Shown here: positions 52,493 to 60,252 of the stretch, one piece after another
Numbering within the stretch: position 1 is the stretch's first letter
How the letters are laid out: each line of letters opens with the position of its first letter
Assembly: GCA_963715895.1 (NCBI GenBank)
Contig: OY970284.1
Span: 434,001-498,000 of the forward strand
Source: JADGNZ01 sp963715895
GTDB lineage: Bacteria; Acidobacteriota; Thermoanaerobaculia; Gp7-AA8
DNA: 64,000 nt
Reading direction: 5' to 3'
Notes under the pieces: generated by a model
What the model was told of the DNA's origin: nothing
What the model saw: only the letters and a program-made list of their open reading frames with translations
The model's database searches: none
Position numbers and translations under genes: made by a program

Positions 52493-52875
52493 AGGTTGCT
52501 CCCGCCGGTGTTGGCGCGCGCTACGGAGAGGTGCGCTTCGTGCCCATCCGTCCAGCGAATCGTCAGGGTGACGTTGCGGACGTCCGCGCGCGGCGAGTCG
52601 ACCTTCACCGCGGTCGTGTACGGAGCGAGCGGCTTGAGGAGAGTCAGGTCCGACTGGAACGTCTGGCTCGATGCGGCATCGATCTGCGCGAACGGTACCC
52701 GCCGCCAGAGCTCGGCCTCATTCGAGAGTGCCTGCCACGCCAGAATGGTCTCGCTGGCCTGCCGCATCCGCCGCGTCTTCTCGGCGAACATGGCAATCGT
52801 GGTCGTAATCACGATCGCCAGGATCGCCAGCGCGACCAGTACCTCCGCCATCGAGAAGCCACGGGAGCGGCGCAT
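52486..52875 (-). CDS. Type II/IV pseudopilin (GspI/PilV-like)
   Basis: 129 residues. The leader MRRSRG is followed by FSMAEVLVALAILAIVITTT with Glu at +5. GspI and PilV have this short length and a small beta-rich C-terminal domain. It heads the operon of three prepilin genes, whose upstream gap to gltX contains array K and no other gene. Confidence 0.85.
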   Translation of the reverse strand: MRRSRGFSMAEVLVALAILAIVITTTIAMFAEKTRRMRQASETILAWQALSNEAELWRRVPFAQIDAASSQTFQSDLTLLKPLAPYTTAVKVDSPRADVRNVTLTIRWTDGHEAHLSVARANTGGSNLW

Positions 52876-52943
52876 TGCGTGGATTCTACGCGGTTGGAAC
52901 GGAACCTGTTGATCTGGGGCTGTGGCGTCTGATGGGGGAAGGC

Positions 52944-53037
52944 AAATGTTGAATGTTCAGTGTTCAATGCAGAATGTTGAATGTTCTTTCCTGCTTCATT
53001 CAACATTCAACATTCAACACTGAACATTCGACATTCG
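52944..53037. repeat. Inverted array K (word GAATGTT/CAACATT) in a divergent promoter region
   Basis: Left arm 52944-52986 is six GAATGTT-type words with TGTTCAGTG and AATGCA interruptions. The right arm 52997-53037 is CAACATT/CATTCAA words. The loop is about 10 bp. It lies between the divergent prepilin operon (start 52875) and gltX (start 53072), so it cannot act as a simple transcription terminator for either. Confidence 0.9.
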
Positions 53038-53071
53038 TCCGCTCCACCGTGCGCTAGACTCCATCCCTGCC

Positions 53072-54469
53072 ATGAAGCTCCGTTTCGCTCCTTCCCCCAC
53101 CGGCTTTCTCCACGTCGGCGGCGCCCGTACGGCGATTTTCAATCTCCTCCACGCACGGCGATTCGGCGGCACGATGCTGCTGCGCATCGAAGATACCGAC
53201 GTCGAGCGCTCCCGCCAGCATCACGCGGAACAGATCATCACCTCTCTGAAGTGGCTGGGGGTTGCCTGGGACGAGGGGCCCGTCTACCAGAGCGACCGCC
53301 TGGAGCGGTACCGCGAACGTGCCGAGGAGCTGGTCGGTGCCGGGAAGGCATACCGCTGTTACTGCACGGTCGAGGAGCTCGATGCCGAACGCTCCGCCGC
53401 GGAGCGTGCCGGCAAGCAGTGGCGATACTCCGGACGGTGCCGCAACGTCGACGGCGACGCCGGGGAACCGCACGTGATCCGCTTTGCGGTGCAGCCGGGC
53501 CCGATCGAGTTTCATGACCTCATCCGCGGCGATGTGCATTTCGAGGGAGAGCTGATCGACGACTTTGTCCTTCTTCGCTCCGACCGCAATCCGACGTACC
53601 ACCTATCCGTCGTCGTCGACGACATCGACATGGCCATCACCCATGTCGCCCGCGGCGACGACCACCTCTCGAATACGCCGAAGCACGTCCTGCTCTTTCG
53701 GGCGTTTGACGCGGCGGTACCGTCGTTTGCACATCTCCCGCTGATCCTCGGCGGCGACAAGAAGCGGCTCTCGAAGAGAACCGGCGCGACGTCCGCCGAG
53801 GAGTACCGGGAGATGGGCATCGTCCCGGATGCGCTCTTCAATTTCCTCACGCTTCTCGGCTGGTCGCCGGGAGAGAACCGCGAGCTCTTCACCGCGGACG
53901 AGTCCAGGCAATGGTTCGATCTCGCCGACGTGAACAAGGCGCCGGCCGTCTTCGATCCGGAAAAACTGATCTGGATGAACGGCCAGTACCTGATGCGCAT
54001 GAGCGCCGAGCAGATCTATCCGCATCTCGTCCCTTTTCTCGGCGATGCCCCACGGCCGCTCGACGAACTGCGAACGATCATCGAGCTGCACAAGATGCGC
54101 GTCCGGACGCTGCGCGACCTCGCCGAGCAGATGGCCATCTACTTCGTCGATGACGATGCCATCGAGTACGACGCTGACACGGTGAAGAAACACATCAAAG
54201 GCGACGACCTCGCCAGCCGTCTCTCCGCGCTGCACGAGTCGCTGTCATCAACAGACCCGTTCGATGTCGCGACCTCCGAGGCCGCGCTGCGCAGCCTTGC
54301 CGAAACGCTGGGCGTCAGCGCGGCAAAGCTCATCCACCCGCTCCGTCTCGCCCTGACGGGCCGAGGCGCATCACCCCCGATTTTCGACGTGGCCGTGGTG
54401 CTTGGAAAGGAGCGGACCCTGCGGAGATTGCAGCGGCTGATCGAGAGGCTGCCGCTGATCGAAGGTTAG
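53072..54469 (+). CDS. gltX: Glutamyl-tRNA synthetase
   Basis: 465 residues, the normal length. The class I signature FAPSPTGFLHVGGARTAIFN includes the HIGH-type motif as HVGG. LRIEDTDVERS follows. The KMSKS-type loop is KKRLSKRTGA near residue 232. The C-terminal anticodon-binding half is helical. It charges tRNA-Glu (or both Glu and Gln tRNAs). RBS not obvious. The 3' end overlaps a possible small opposite-strand gene. Confidence 0.97.
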   Translation: MKLRFAPSPTGFLHVGGARTAIFNLLHARRFGGTMLLRIEDTDVERSRQHHAEQIITSLKWLGVAWDEGPVYQSDRLERYRERAEELVGAGKAYRCYCTVEELDAERSAAERAGKQWRYSGRCRNVDGDAGEPHVIRFAVQPGPIEFHDLIRGDVHFEGELIDDFVLLRSDRNPTYHLSVVVDDIDMAITHVARGDDHLSNTPKHVLLFRAFDAAVPSFAHLPLILGGDKKRLSKRTGATSAEEYREMGIVPDALFNFLTLLGWSPGENRELFTADESRQWFDLADVNKAPAVFDPEKLIWMNGQYLMRMSAEQIYPHLVPFLGDAPRPLDELRTIIELHKMRVRTLRDLAEQMAIYFVDDDAIEYDADTVKKHIKGDDLASRLSALHESLSSTDPFDVATSEAALRSLAETLGVSAAKLIHPLRLALTGRGASPPIFDVAVVLGKERTLRRLQRLIERLPLIEG

Positions 54470-54586
54470 GCGGAGCTGAACCGAAGGTTGTCTTCTTGGC
54501 GTAAGAAGCGTGATGATCGCGAAGAGGGCGGCCGAGACCAGCGCCGACGAAAGAATTGCGGTGAGAGCAAATTTCAGGAAGTCCAT
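54371..54586 (-). CDS. Possible small membrane protein
   Basis: 71 residues, with AAGGTG six bases before the ATG at 54584-54586. The N-terminal 30 residues make one hydrophobic helix (FALTAILSSALVSAALFAII). The remaining tail overlaps the end of gltX on the other strand and looks shadow-like, so the true gene may be shorter. It lies 4 bp after the preceding leftward gene. Confidence 0.4.
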   Translation of the reverse strand: MDFLKFALTAILSSALVSAALFAIITLLTPRRQPSVQLRLTFDQRQPLDQPLQSPQGPLLSKHHGHVENRG

Positions 54587-54590
54587 CGTT

Positions 54591-54989
54591 TCACCTTAAA
54601 CGGTCGGCGCTGATCCGTTGTAGCCGACATAGAACACCATCGTGGTAACCGTCAGAGCAAGAACTCCAAAGAAAAGAGACATATGCCTGGAACTTCGTTG
54701 TCGGCTCCTGACGCCAGCGACGACGGTACACCAGGAAGCTAGCCAGCAAAAGGTTGACCAGAACGACAACGATGCCATAAACGCCAGTAAGCTCTTTCCA
54801 GTGTGTAACTAAGCGCGGGTTCAAGAAGATTGCTCCGTTCGCTCCGATGCTGAGAATGGTGAAATCAAGAGCGACATCGTTGCAACTCTCGAGCGACAGG
54901 GGATGAGTGTCCGACGCGGCGGTCATGAACAGGAAAACCAGCCCGGCGAGGAAAGGAATCCCCAGATGCGCAAGCAAGAACTCTGGCAT
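54591..54989 (-). CDS. Small membrane protein with probable frameshift near its end
   Basis: From the ATG at 54987-54989 (MPEFLLAHLGIPFLAGLVFL) the frame encodes three hydrophobic segments to about 54700. The rest of the frame reads like non-membrane nonsense (SSCSDGYHDGVLC). Shifting by one base near 54690 gives SLFFGVLALTVTTMVFYVGY, a fourth helix, ending at 54596. So the gene is frameshifted or the sequence has an error. Family unknown. It is leftward, 51 bp after the FTR1 gene. Confidence 0.55.
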   Translation of the reverse strand: MPEFLLAHLGIPFLAGLVFLFMTAASDTHPLSLESCNDVALDFTILSIGANGAIFLNPRLVTHWKELTGVYGIVVVLVNLLLASFLVYRRRWRQEPTTKFQAYVSFLWSSCSDGYHDGVLCRLQRISADRLR

Positions 54990-55040
54990 TTGACCGCCTA
55001 ATGGATGTACGGCCATAGATTACCACGGCACCTGAGCTTG

Positions 55041-55796
55041 CTACACCGCCCGCGACCTGGCGAAGCGATCCTTCATCGACGCTCCCACCAGCCACGCCGC
55101 GCAGAGTCCGACCATCAGCACCGAGAGCCACTTTCCGTAGATCCCGACCGGTGAGAACGGCTCGGTGGCGTTGTGAATGGCTTCGCTCCAGCGGCCGAGC
55201 ACTTCGGCTTCGGAGAACTCGTGGATCGAGTAGAAGAGGATCTGCAGGGTGAAGAGCAGCAGGAAGAGGCCGGTCACCTGGAAGAAGCGTTTGATGTCGA
55301 TGCGATGGCCGTAGTGCGCCCAGGCCCATGACATCGCCGCGGCGGCGCCGATGCCGAGGAGCGAGCCGAGGATAAAGCGGCTGTTGCGGACCTGGATCAG
55401 CATCAGCGCCGTCTCCATCCCTTCGCGCGTCACCATCAGCACCGTGAAGCCGAACACTCCGGCGACGGCCAGGAAGCGCGAGGTGGCCGAGGAGTAGACG
55501 TCCAGCCGGCGCTCCATGTCGCCCTTCATCTTCGGCGCGGTGCGCCAGACGTGGACGACGAAGGAGGCCACCAGCACCGCGGCGATGAGGCCGAGAACCC
55601 CTTCCCAGAACGACTGGTTGACGCGCATCAGCCACCAGCCGAGGGCGAAGCTGGCCGCGATCGACGTGGCGATGCCGGCGTAGACGGCGGGACGCAGCGA
55701 GTTGCGGCCGGTCTTGCGGAGATAGGCCAGGATGATGGCGACGGAGAGGAAGGCCTCGAAGCCTTCGCGAAACACGATGATGAGGGCGGGAATCAT
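55041..55796 (-). CDS. FTR1-family high-affinity iron permease
   Basis: 251 residues, seven transmembrane helices. Two REGxE iron motifs are present: REGFE (residues about 10-14) and REGME (about 125-129). EfeU/Ftr1 move ferric or oxidised ferrous iron inward. EfeO and EfeB partners are absent here. The start is 7 bp after the fur stop, so both are controlled by the operator at 56321-56335. The protein lacks a long soluble C-terminal domain. Confidence 0.93.
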   Translation of the reverse strand: MIPALIIVFREGFEAFLSVAIILAYLRKTGRNSLRPAVYAGIATSIAASFALGWWLMRVNQSFWEGVLGLIAAVLVASFVVHVWRTAPKMKGDMERRLDVYSSATSRFLAVAGVFGFTVLMVTREGMETALMLIQVRNSRFILGSLLGIGAAAAMSWAWAHYGHRIDIKRFFQVTGLFLLLFTLQILFYSIHEFSEAEVLGRWSEAIHNATEPFSPVGIYGKWLSVLMVGLCAAWLVGASMKDRFARSRAV

Positions 55797-55803
55797 TGAT
55801 CGA

Positions 55804-56310
55804 TCATTTTCGGAGCCGCATGGCCCCTTCGCCGATCGTCATGACGCGATCGGGAGAGGCAGGCTGCTCCCCTTTCCGGTGACAGGAATCGCAGACGCCG
55901 AGGATCTGCAGGTTGTGAAACGTCGGCGTGAATTTCTTGCGGGCACAGATCTCGAGCTGCCGTTGCTCCAGCTCCGGATCGTTGAACTCGATCACGGAGC
56001 CGCAGGCGGTACAGACGAGGTGGTCGTGATGGGAATCGCCGCGGACGTGCTCGTAGTGGTAGTGGTCCTCTCCGAGGTGAACACGGCGGACCAGGCCGGA
56101 CTTCACCAGCAGCTCGAGCGTGCGGTAAACCGTGGCCCGCGAGATCTTGACGCTCTTCTGTTTCATCTTGAAGAGCAGCTCATCGGCCTCGAAGTGGTAA
56201 TGCGTCCCGAATATCTCCCGTACGAGGGCGGTGCGCTCCTTGGTGAGCTTCTGCCCCTGGTGGACCAGAAAGTCCTGGAAGCGGTGGATCTCGCGGTCGA
56301 TGGTGGGCAT
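55804..56310 (-). CDS. Fur-family metal-dependent repressor
   Basis: 168 residues. The winged helix has KLTKERTALVREIFGTHYHF and VKISRATVYRTLELLVKSGL. The metal site is GDSHHDHLVCTACGSVIEFND with the first Cys pair, and GVCDSCHRKG with the second, so a structural zinc is likely. Fur binds iron and represses iron uptake genes. It precedes the FTR1 permease gene by 7 bp in the same operon and sits directly behind a palindromic operator. Zur or PerR is possible. Confidence 0.92.
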   Translation of the reverse strand: MPTIDREIHRFQDFLVHQGQKLTKERTALVREIFGTHYHFEADELLFKMKQKSVKISRATVYRTLELLVKSGLVRRVHLGEDHYHYEHVRGDSHHDHLVCTACGSVIEFNDPELEQRQLEICARKKFTPTFHNLQILGVCDSCHRKGEQPASPDRVMTIGEGAMRLRK

Positions 56311-56320
56311 GGAATGATAT

Positions 56321-56335
56321 TGAGACTAAGTCTCA
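56321..56335. promoter_or_regulatory. Palindromic operator candidate for the fur-FTR1 operon
   Basis: TGAGACTAAGTCTCA is a perfect 7-1-7 palindrome centred at 56328, 10 bp upstream of the fur start codon. This is the 15-bp spacing of Fur-family boxes. Autoregulation of fur and control of the permease would fit. Confidence 0.65.
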
Positions 56336-56383
56336 GTCCAGGCTAACAGTCTAGTGGCGGAGAAATTTCGTGTCAACCGGCCC

Positions 56384-58813
56384 CTACAACCGCGATCGCG
56401 CAGCCATGGCCGCTTCGCGGACCTGCGGCTGGTGCGGATCGATCGTCAGCGAACGGTTCCAGAAGTCGAGAGCGCGCCCGTAGTCGTTCTGCTTGGCGTA
56501 GAAAAGGCCGAGGTTGTTGAGAGCCAGCGTGGACGAGGGTTGGATCCCGAGAGCGCGGACCAGCTCCGGCACGCCTTCGCTGTAACGCTGCGCCGCCAGT
56601 AGCGCGGAGCCGAGGTTCGCGGCGACGAGGTACGACTGCGGGAAGAGCTTTCGCCCCTGGTAGAGCAGCGCGATGGCCCGCGAGTCCATGTTGCGCTCCC
56701 GGTAGAGCGCGGCGAAGTCGACGAAGTAACTCTCCGCGTTCGGCAGTCCGAGAGCCACCGCTTTCAGGAACTGATCGTCGGCCGGCGAATACTGCTGGCG
56801 GTCGAACATGGTCATGGCCTCGTTGAGGTGCGGCGTCGGGCGCGCCGGGTTGATGTCGATGGCGCGATCGAATGCATCGACGGCATCGCTCAGCTTCCCC
56901 TTCCCTCGCAGATCGACGCCGAGATTGTTGTAGTACGCGTACTGTCCCCACCTCTCCGGCGACAGCGGCGCCGCGGCGCGCTGGGGCGAGTCCCCTTCGT
57001 CTTCGAGCACGGGCGTGAGGTTGCGCGTCGGGTCGTTGAGGTGGCCGATGGCCTGCAACTCGCGCGCGTAGGGGCCTTCGGCGACGTGCGCGGAGGTCGT
57101 CAGCGGCTTGCTGTTGACGAACTCACCGTAGCTGACCACACGGACGGAGGTGATCGGCGCGACGTCCTTGAACGCCCAGGTAGTCACATGACCAGGCATG
57201 TCGGCTGCCGGGGGGAGGCCGAGCAGCGAGAGAACCGTCGGCGCGATGTCGTAGACCGATATCGGCTGCTCGGCGTGATTGGCGATCACATGCGGCCCGT
57301 ACGCGAGGAACATCCCTGGATTGCGATGGTCGGAGAGCGCCGCGCCGCCGTTGGGCATCGTGCGCGGGCGGTTCTTCCCCCAGCGGAAGCCGTACGACGA
57401 CATGATCATCACCGTGGTGTCGCGCGGCAGGACGCTCATCCATTCGCCGATGAGCCGGTCGACCTCGGCGTAGTAATTCGACACGGCCGGCCAGTACTTG
57501 CGGTAGCTCTGCTCGCTGATCCCGTCGCGATACGGCGGATGGTAGGGGGCGAAGAGATGGTTGACCGCGTCGGTCCCCTCGTACGAGACCATGACCAGCA
57601 TCGGATCCTGCCCTCGCTGCCGCTGGTCGTTGTAGAGATTGATGGCCACGCGGTGGTCGTTCCAGGTCTTGGCCAGGATCGAGCGGAAGATCATGGCCGG
57701 GTCGGCTGGATTCTTCGTAGCGCTATCCCATTCGTCCGGGGTGATGTTCAGGAACCGATGCACCTGCGCATAGCCGACCGTCTCTTCCGGAACGGCCAGC
57801 GATGCGGCCCGGTCGGCCAACGCCGTGGGATAAACCGCGTTCGACACCTGTTCGACCGGCGTGTCATAGAAAACACTGTTCGGCGCGGTCGGTGGCCACG
57901 ATCCCCACCAGCCGCTGACGAGCGAGCTGCGCCCGAAGGCGTCGGCGATGTCCCACAGCGCCGGCACGCGCCGCGAATAGGCATCGACCGGAGTACCGTG
58001 CGCGCGGTCGATGTAATCGAGCATGCCGTGGCGGTCTGGCGTCAGGCCGGTGGCGACGGTGGTCCAGACCATCGGCGAGACGGTCGGCTGGATGGTCTGC
58101 AACGATGCCGTCGTCCCTCCGGCGGCCAGCGCCCTGATGTTGGGGATCCGGCCGTCGTCGGACAGCTCGTGCAGCAATTCCCAATCAGCGCCATCGAGGG
58201 CGAAGATGACGACGCGGGTCGGCGAGCTGCGCGCGTCGCGCCGGAGCTCGGCGCGTTTGACGCGGAGAAGCGCGTCACGATCGACTTCGAGTCGCGCCAC
58301 CTCGAAGGCGGTGACTTTCAAGCCGCTACGCGCGAGATGATTGGCGACCGTCGTCCGCAGCGGGTCGCGCTGCGAATTGAATTGCGAGCTCGGCGAGAGC
58401 AGGTCTTCGATCGGGATCTGCTGCGTCACGGCCGACACGGCCTCGGCCACGCGAGCCCGGATCCAGGCGTTCCATCCCTGCTCGACCATGCGCCGGGCGT
58501 CCGGAAGCCGCTCGCCGGCGATTCCGAAGCGGAGGCGGTAATTCACCGTCACCGGCACCCCTTCCTTCGACGTGATGCGGATGATGCCGTCGCGCTGCGC
58601 ATACCCCTCGCGGCGCTCGAACCGCAGCCGGAAGAACTGGTGCGGCGGCAGGAAGGTGATGGTCTGCTGCACGACGCGAACGACGCCGGTGTGCTTGTCG
58701 ACGCCAAAGACCAGCCACCGCGACGACGGAAGGTAAAGGCTGATGAGGACATACGTCACCAGCACGAGGCTGGCGAGGAGGAGGAGGGCGCGAGTCAGAC
58801 GGTGCCGAGGCAT
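56384..58813 (-). CDS. SPFH-like domain fused to type I phosphodiesterase/alkaline phosphatase domain and TPRs
   Basis: 809 residues. One N-terminal transmembrane helix (about 8-27). Residues 35-195 resemble an SPFH/band-7 domain: WLVFGVDKHTGVVRVVQQ to FERREGYAQRDGIIRITSKE, then NYRLRF and GLKVTAFEVARLEVDRDAL. Residues 200-560 are a type I phosphodiesterase/nucleotide pyrophosphatase domain with FALDGADWELL, the nucleophile region SPMVWTTVATG, MIMSSYGFRWGKN and LSDHRNPGMFLAYG. The end (about 635-800) contains three to four TPRs (YNNLGVDLRGKGKLSDAVDA). The protein should lie in the periplasm, anchored to the inner membrane. No functional partner is adjacent. Confidence 0.85.
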   Translation of the reverse strand: MPRHRLTRALLLLASLVLVTYVLISLYLPSSRWLVFGVDKHTGVVRVVQQTITFLPPHQFFRLRFERREGYAQRDGIIRITSKEGVPVTVNYRLRFGIAGERLPDARRMVEQGWNAWIRARVAEAVSAVTQQIPIEDLLSPSSQFNSQRDPLRTTVANHLARSGLKVTAFEVARLEVDRDALLRVKRAELRRDARSSPTRVVIFALDGADWELLHELSDDGRIPNIRALAAGGTTASLQTIQPTVSPMVWTTVATGLTPDRHGMLDYIDRAHGTPVDAYSRRVPALWDIADAFGRSSLVSGWWGSWPPTAPNSVFYDTPVEQVSNAVYPTALADRAASLAVPEETVGYAQVHRFLNITPDEWDSATKNPADPAMIFRSILAKTWNDHRVAINLYNDQRQRGQDPMLVMVSYEGTDAVNHLFAPYHPPYRDGISEQSYRKYWPAVSNYYAEVDRLIGEWMSVLPRDTTVMIMSSYGFRWGKNRPRTMPNGGAALSDHRNPGMFLAYGPHVIANHAEQPISVYDIAPTVLSLLGLPPAADMPGHVTTWAFKDVAPITSVRVVSYGEFVNSKPLTTSAHVAEGPYARELQAIGHLNDPTRNLTPVLEDEGDSPQRAAAPLSPERWGQYAYYNNLGVDLRGKGKLSDAVDAFDRAIDINPARPTPHLNEAMTMFDRQQYSPADDQFLKAVALGLPNAESYFVDFAALYRERNMDSRAIALLYQGRKLFPQSYLVAANLGSALLAAQRYSEGVPELVRALGIQPSSTLALNNLGLFYAKQNDYGRALDFWNRSLTIDPHQPQVREAAMAARSRL

Positions 58814-58843
58814 GGAGGAGTTCGTTAATGCAGGAGGGGGACC

Positions 58844-58945
58844 AGCTCTGTTAGCTCTTAGCTGTTAGCTCTTGGCTGTTAGGGGGTGGGCCGGGGTCTC
58901 GGGACGAACGTCGTCCTAACAGCTAAGAGCTAAGAGCCAACAGCT
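58844..58945. repeat. Inverted heptamer array L (word TTAGCTC/TTAGCTG)
   Basis: Left arm 58844-58882 is five 7-bp words, TTAGCTC or TTAGCTG (one TTGGCTG). The right arm 58915-58945 holds the complement (CAGCTAA, GAGCTAA). The loop is 32 bp. Its last two bases are the first two of the reversed stop codon of the next leftward gene. Confidence 0.92.
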
Positions 58946-59651
58946 ACTTCTTTCTCTTCACAAGTTGCTTCACCTCGTCATTTCCGATCGGACTCTGGGC
59001 GGAGATGATGATGGCGGCGGTTCCTTCGGCGAAGGGAGGGATCTCGCAGCGGACGACGGCGGTGCCGTCGGCGGCGGTCTTGCCGCGGAAGATGACGCGC
59101 GGCGGTTCGATGGTGGAGATGACTTTCACCTCGATCGCGGCCGCGGCGATCGGATTCTGCGAGAGGCTCTTCTTCGCCGCGACGCGCAGCTCGACCGCCG
59201 TGCCGGCATAGAATTCGGTGCTGTTCAACAGCGAGAGCTCGAGGTGCTCGCTCTCGGCTTCCGACGCCAGGTAGTCGATGATGACCTGATCGAGGGTCCT
59301 CTCCTCGTCGATCACCAGCGGCGGCGGAGGCAGCGGCTCGACGGCAGTGGGAACGGGCGAGGGCTGCGACATCGTCGGACGGGCCGTCGATTTCGTGCCG
59401 TCGGTATCGAAGCGCCCGCGCTTGACGGCCGCGATCATCGTCCGATGCTGCTGCTCCATCAGACTGCCGATCCACTTCTCATCGACGCCGGCGCCGGCCT
59501 GTTCGGCGTATGACGTCTTTTTCGACGCCAGGATCTCTCCGCCGACATAGACAAGCGACTCGATGTACGGGTTCTGGAGTCCCTTATCCTCGGTCTGGAT
59601 GTGGTAGACCTTCTCGTTGTACTTGATGTCGGTGTTGAAGCCGGTAATCAC
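58944..59651 (-). CDS. Hypothetical protein with linker and beta-rich domain
   Basis: 235 residues. The N-terminal 85 residues contain NTDIKYNEKVYHIQTEDKG and ESLVYVGGEILASKKTSY, a small alpha/beta unit. A Pro-rich linker (about 95-115) follows. The C-terminal 110 residues look like an Ig-fold beta sandwich (VELRVAAKKSLSQNPI, ISTIEPPRVIFRGKTAADGT). No signal peptide, so probably cytosolic. The family is unrecognised; it lies 69 bp after the thioesterase gene on the same strand. Confidence 0.65.
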   Translation of the reverse strand: MITGFNTDIKYNEKVYHIQTEDKGLQNPYIESLVYVGGEILASKKTSYAEQAGAGVDEKWIGSLMEQQHRTMIAAVKRGRFDTDGTKSTARPTMSQPSPVPTAVEPLPPPPLVIDEERTLDQVIIDYLASEAESEHLELSLLNSTEFYAGTAVELRVAAKKSLSQNPIAAAAIEVKVISTIEPPRVIFRGKTAADGTAVVRCEIPPFAEGTAAIIISAQSPIGNDEVKQLVKRKK

Positions 59652-59720
59652 GAGGAAGCTCCGCCGCGGCAGTGATCTGAGGAACCGGAGTGTATCAAAT
59701 GGATTTCTGGCGTATATGCC

Positions 59721-60188
59721 TCACGCTTCCCGTTGAAAGGCCTGCACCTTCCGGCGCAGCTCGTCACTGATCGGCATCTTCGTCTGCGTCTTCCAGTCGA
59801 AGAGGACGACCACGACCTTCCCCGTAGCCGCCACCATGCCGTTCGTCCGCTTGCGGATCTCGTAGACGGTGTCGAACGAGGTGTTGCGCATCTCTTCGAT
59901 GCGGATACAGATGTCGATCGGCTCCATCTCGATCTGCAGCTTGAAGTCGATCTCGGCGCGCGCCACGATGAATCCGATGTCGGTCGGCACTCCGGCCGCG
60001 CCGGTGAGCGCGAACCACAACTGAGCCCGCGCCCATTCGAAGTAGGTGAGGTAGACGGCGTTGTTGACATGCCCGAAGGCGTCAATGTCCCGAAAGATGA
60101 CCTGCCAGGGAACGACGAACCAGCCGTCTTCCCAACGTGCGCCTTCGGCGCGTTGTCGGTTGTCGGTTGTCGGTTCGTTGGCGCTCAT
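59721..60188 (-). CDS. Acyl-CoA thioesterase of hotdog (4HBT) fold
   Basis: 155 residues. The 4HBT motif FRDIDAFGHVNNAVYLTYFE carries Asp and the Gly-His-Val-Asn-Asn signature (residues about 32-51). The rest follows the single-hotdog plan. It hydrolyses acyl- or hydroxybenzoyl-CoA thioesters. The first 16 residues (MSANEPTTDNRQRAEG) are translated from array M. No in-frame start codon lies between the array and the conserved fold, so translation begins inside the array. Confidence 0.88.
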   Translation of the reverse strand: MSANEPTTDNRQRAEGARWEDGWFVVPWQVIFRDIDAFGHVNNAVYLTYFEWARAQLWFALTGAAGVPTDIGFIVARAEIDFKLQIEMEPIDICIRIEEMRNTSFDTVYEIRKRTNGMVAATGKVVVVLFDWKTQTKMPISDELRRKVQAFQREA

Positions 60189-60251
60189 CGCGACTCATGA
60201 TCGCACGGTCGTGACAACCGATAACCGATAACCGACAACGCGCGAAGCGCC
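60139..60251. repeat. Inverted heptamer array M (GTTGTCG words with GCGC caps)
   Basis: Left arm 60139-60175 reads GCGCCTTCGGCGC then GTTGTCG words. The right arm 60213-60251 is ACAACCGAT/AACCGAT words ending GCGCGAAGCGCC. The 37-bp loop contains the thioesterase ATG. It is close in layout to array C and ends 1 bp before the mvaB stop. Confidence 0.92.
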
Positions 60252-60252
60252 G

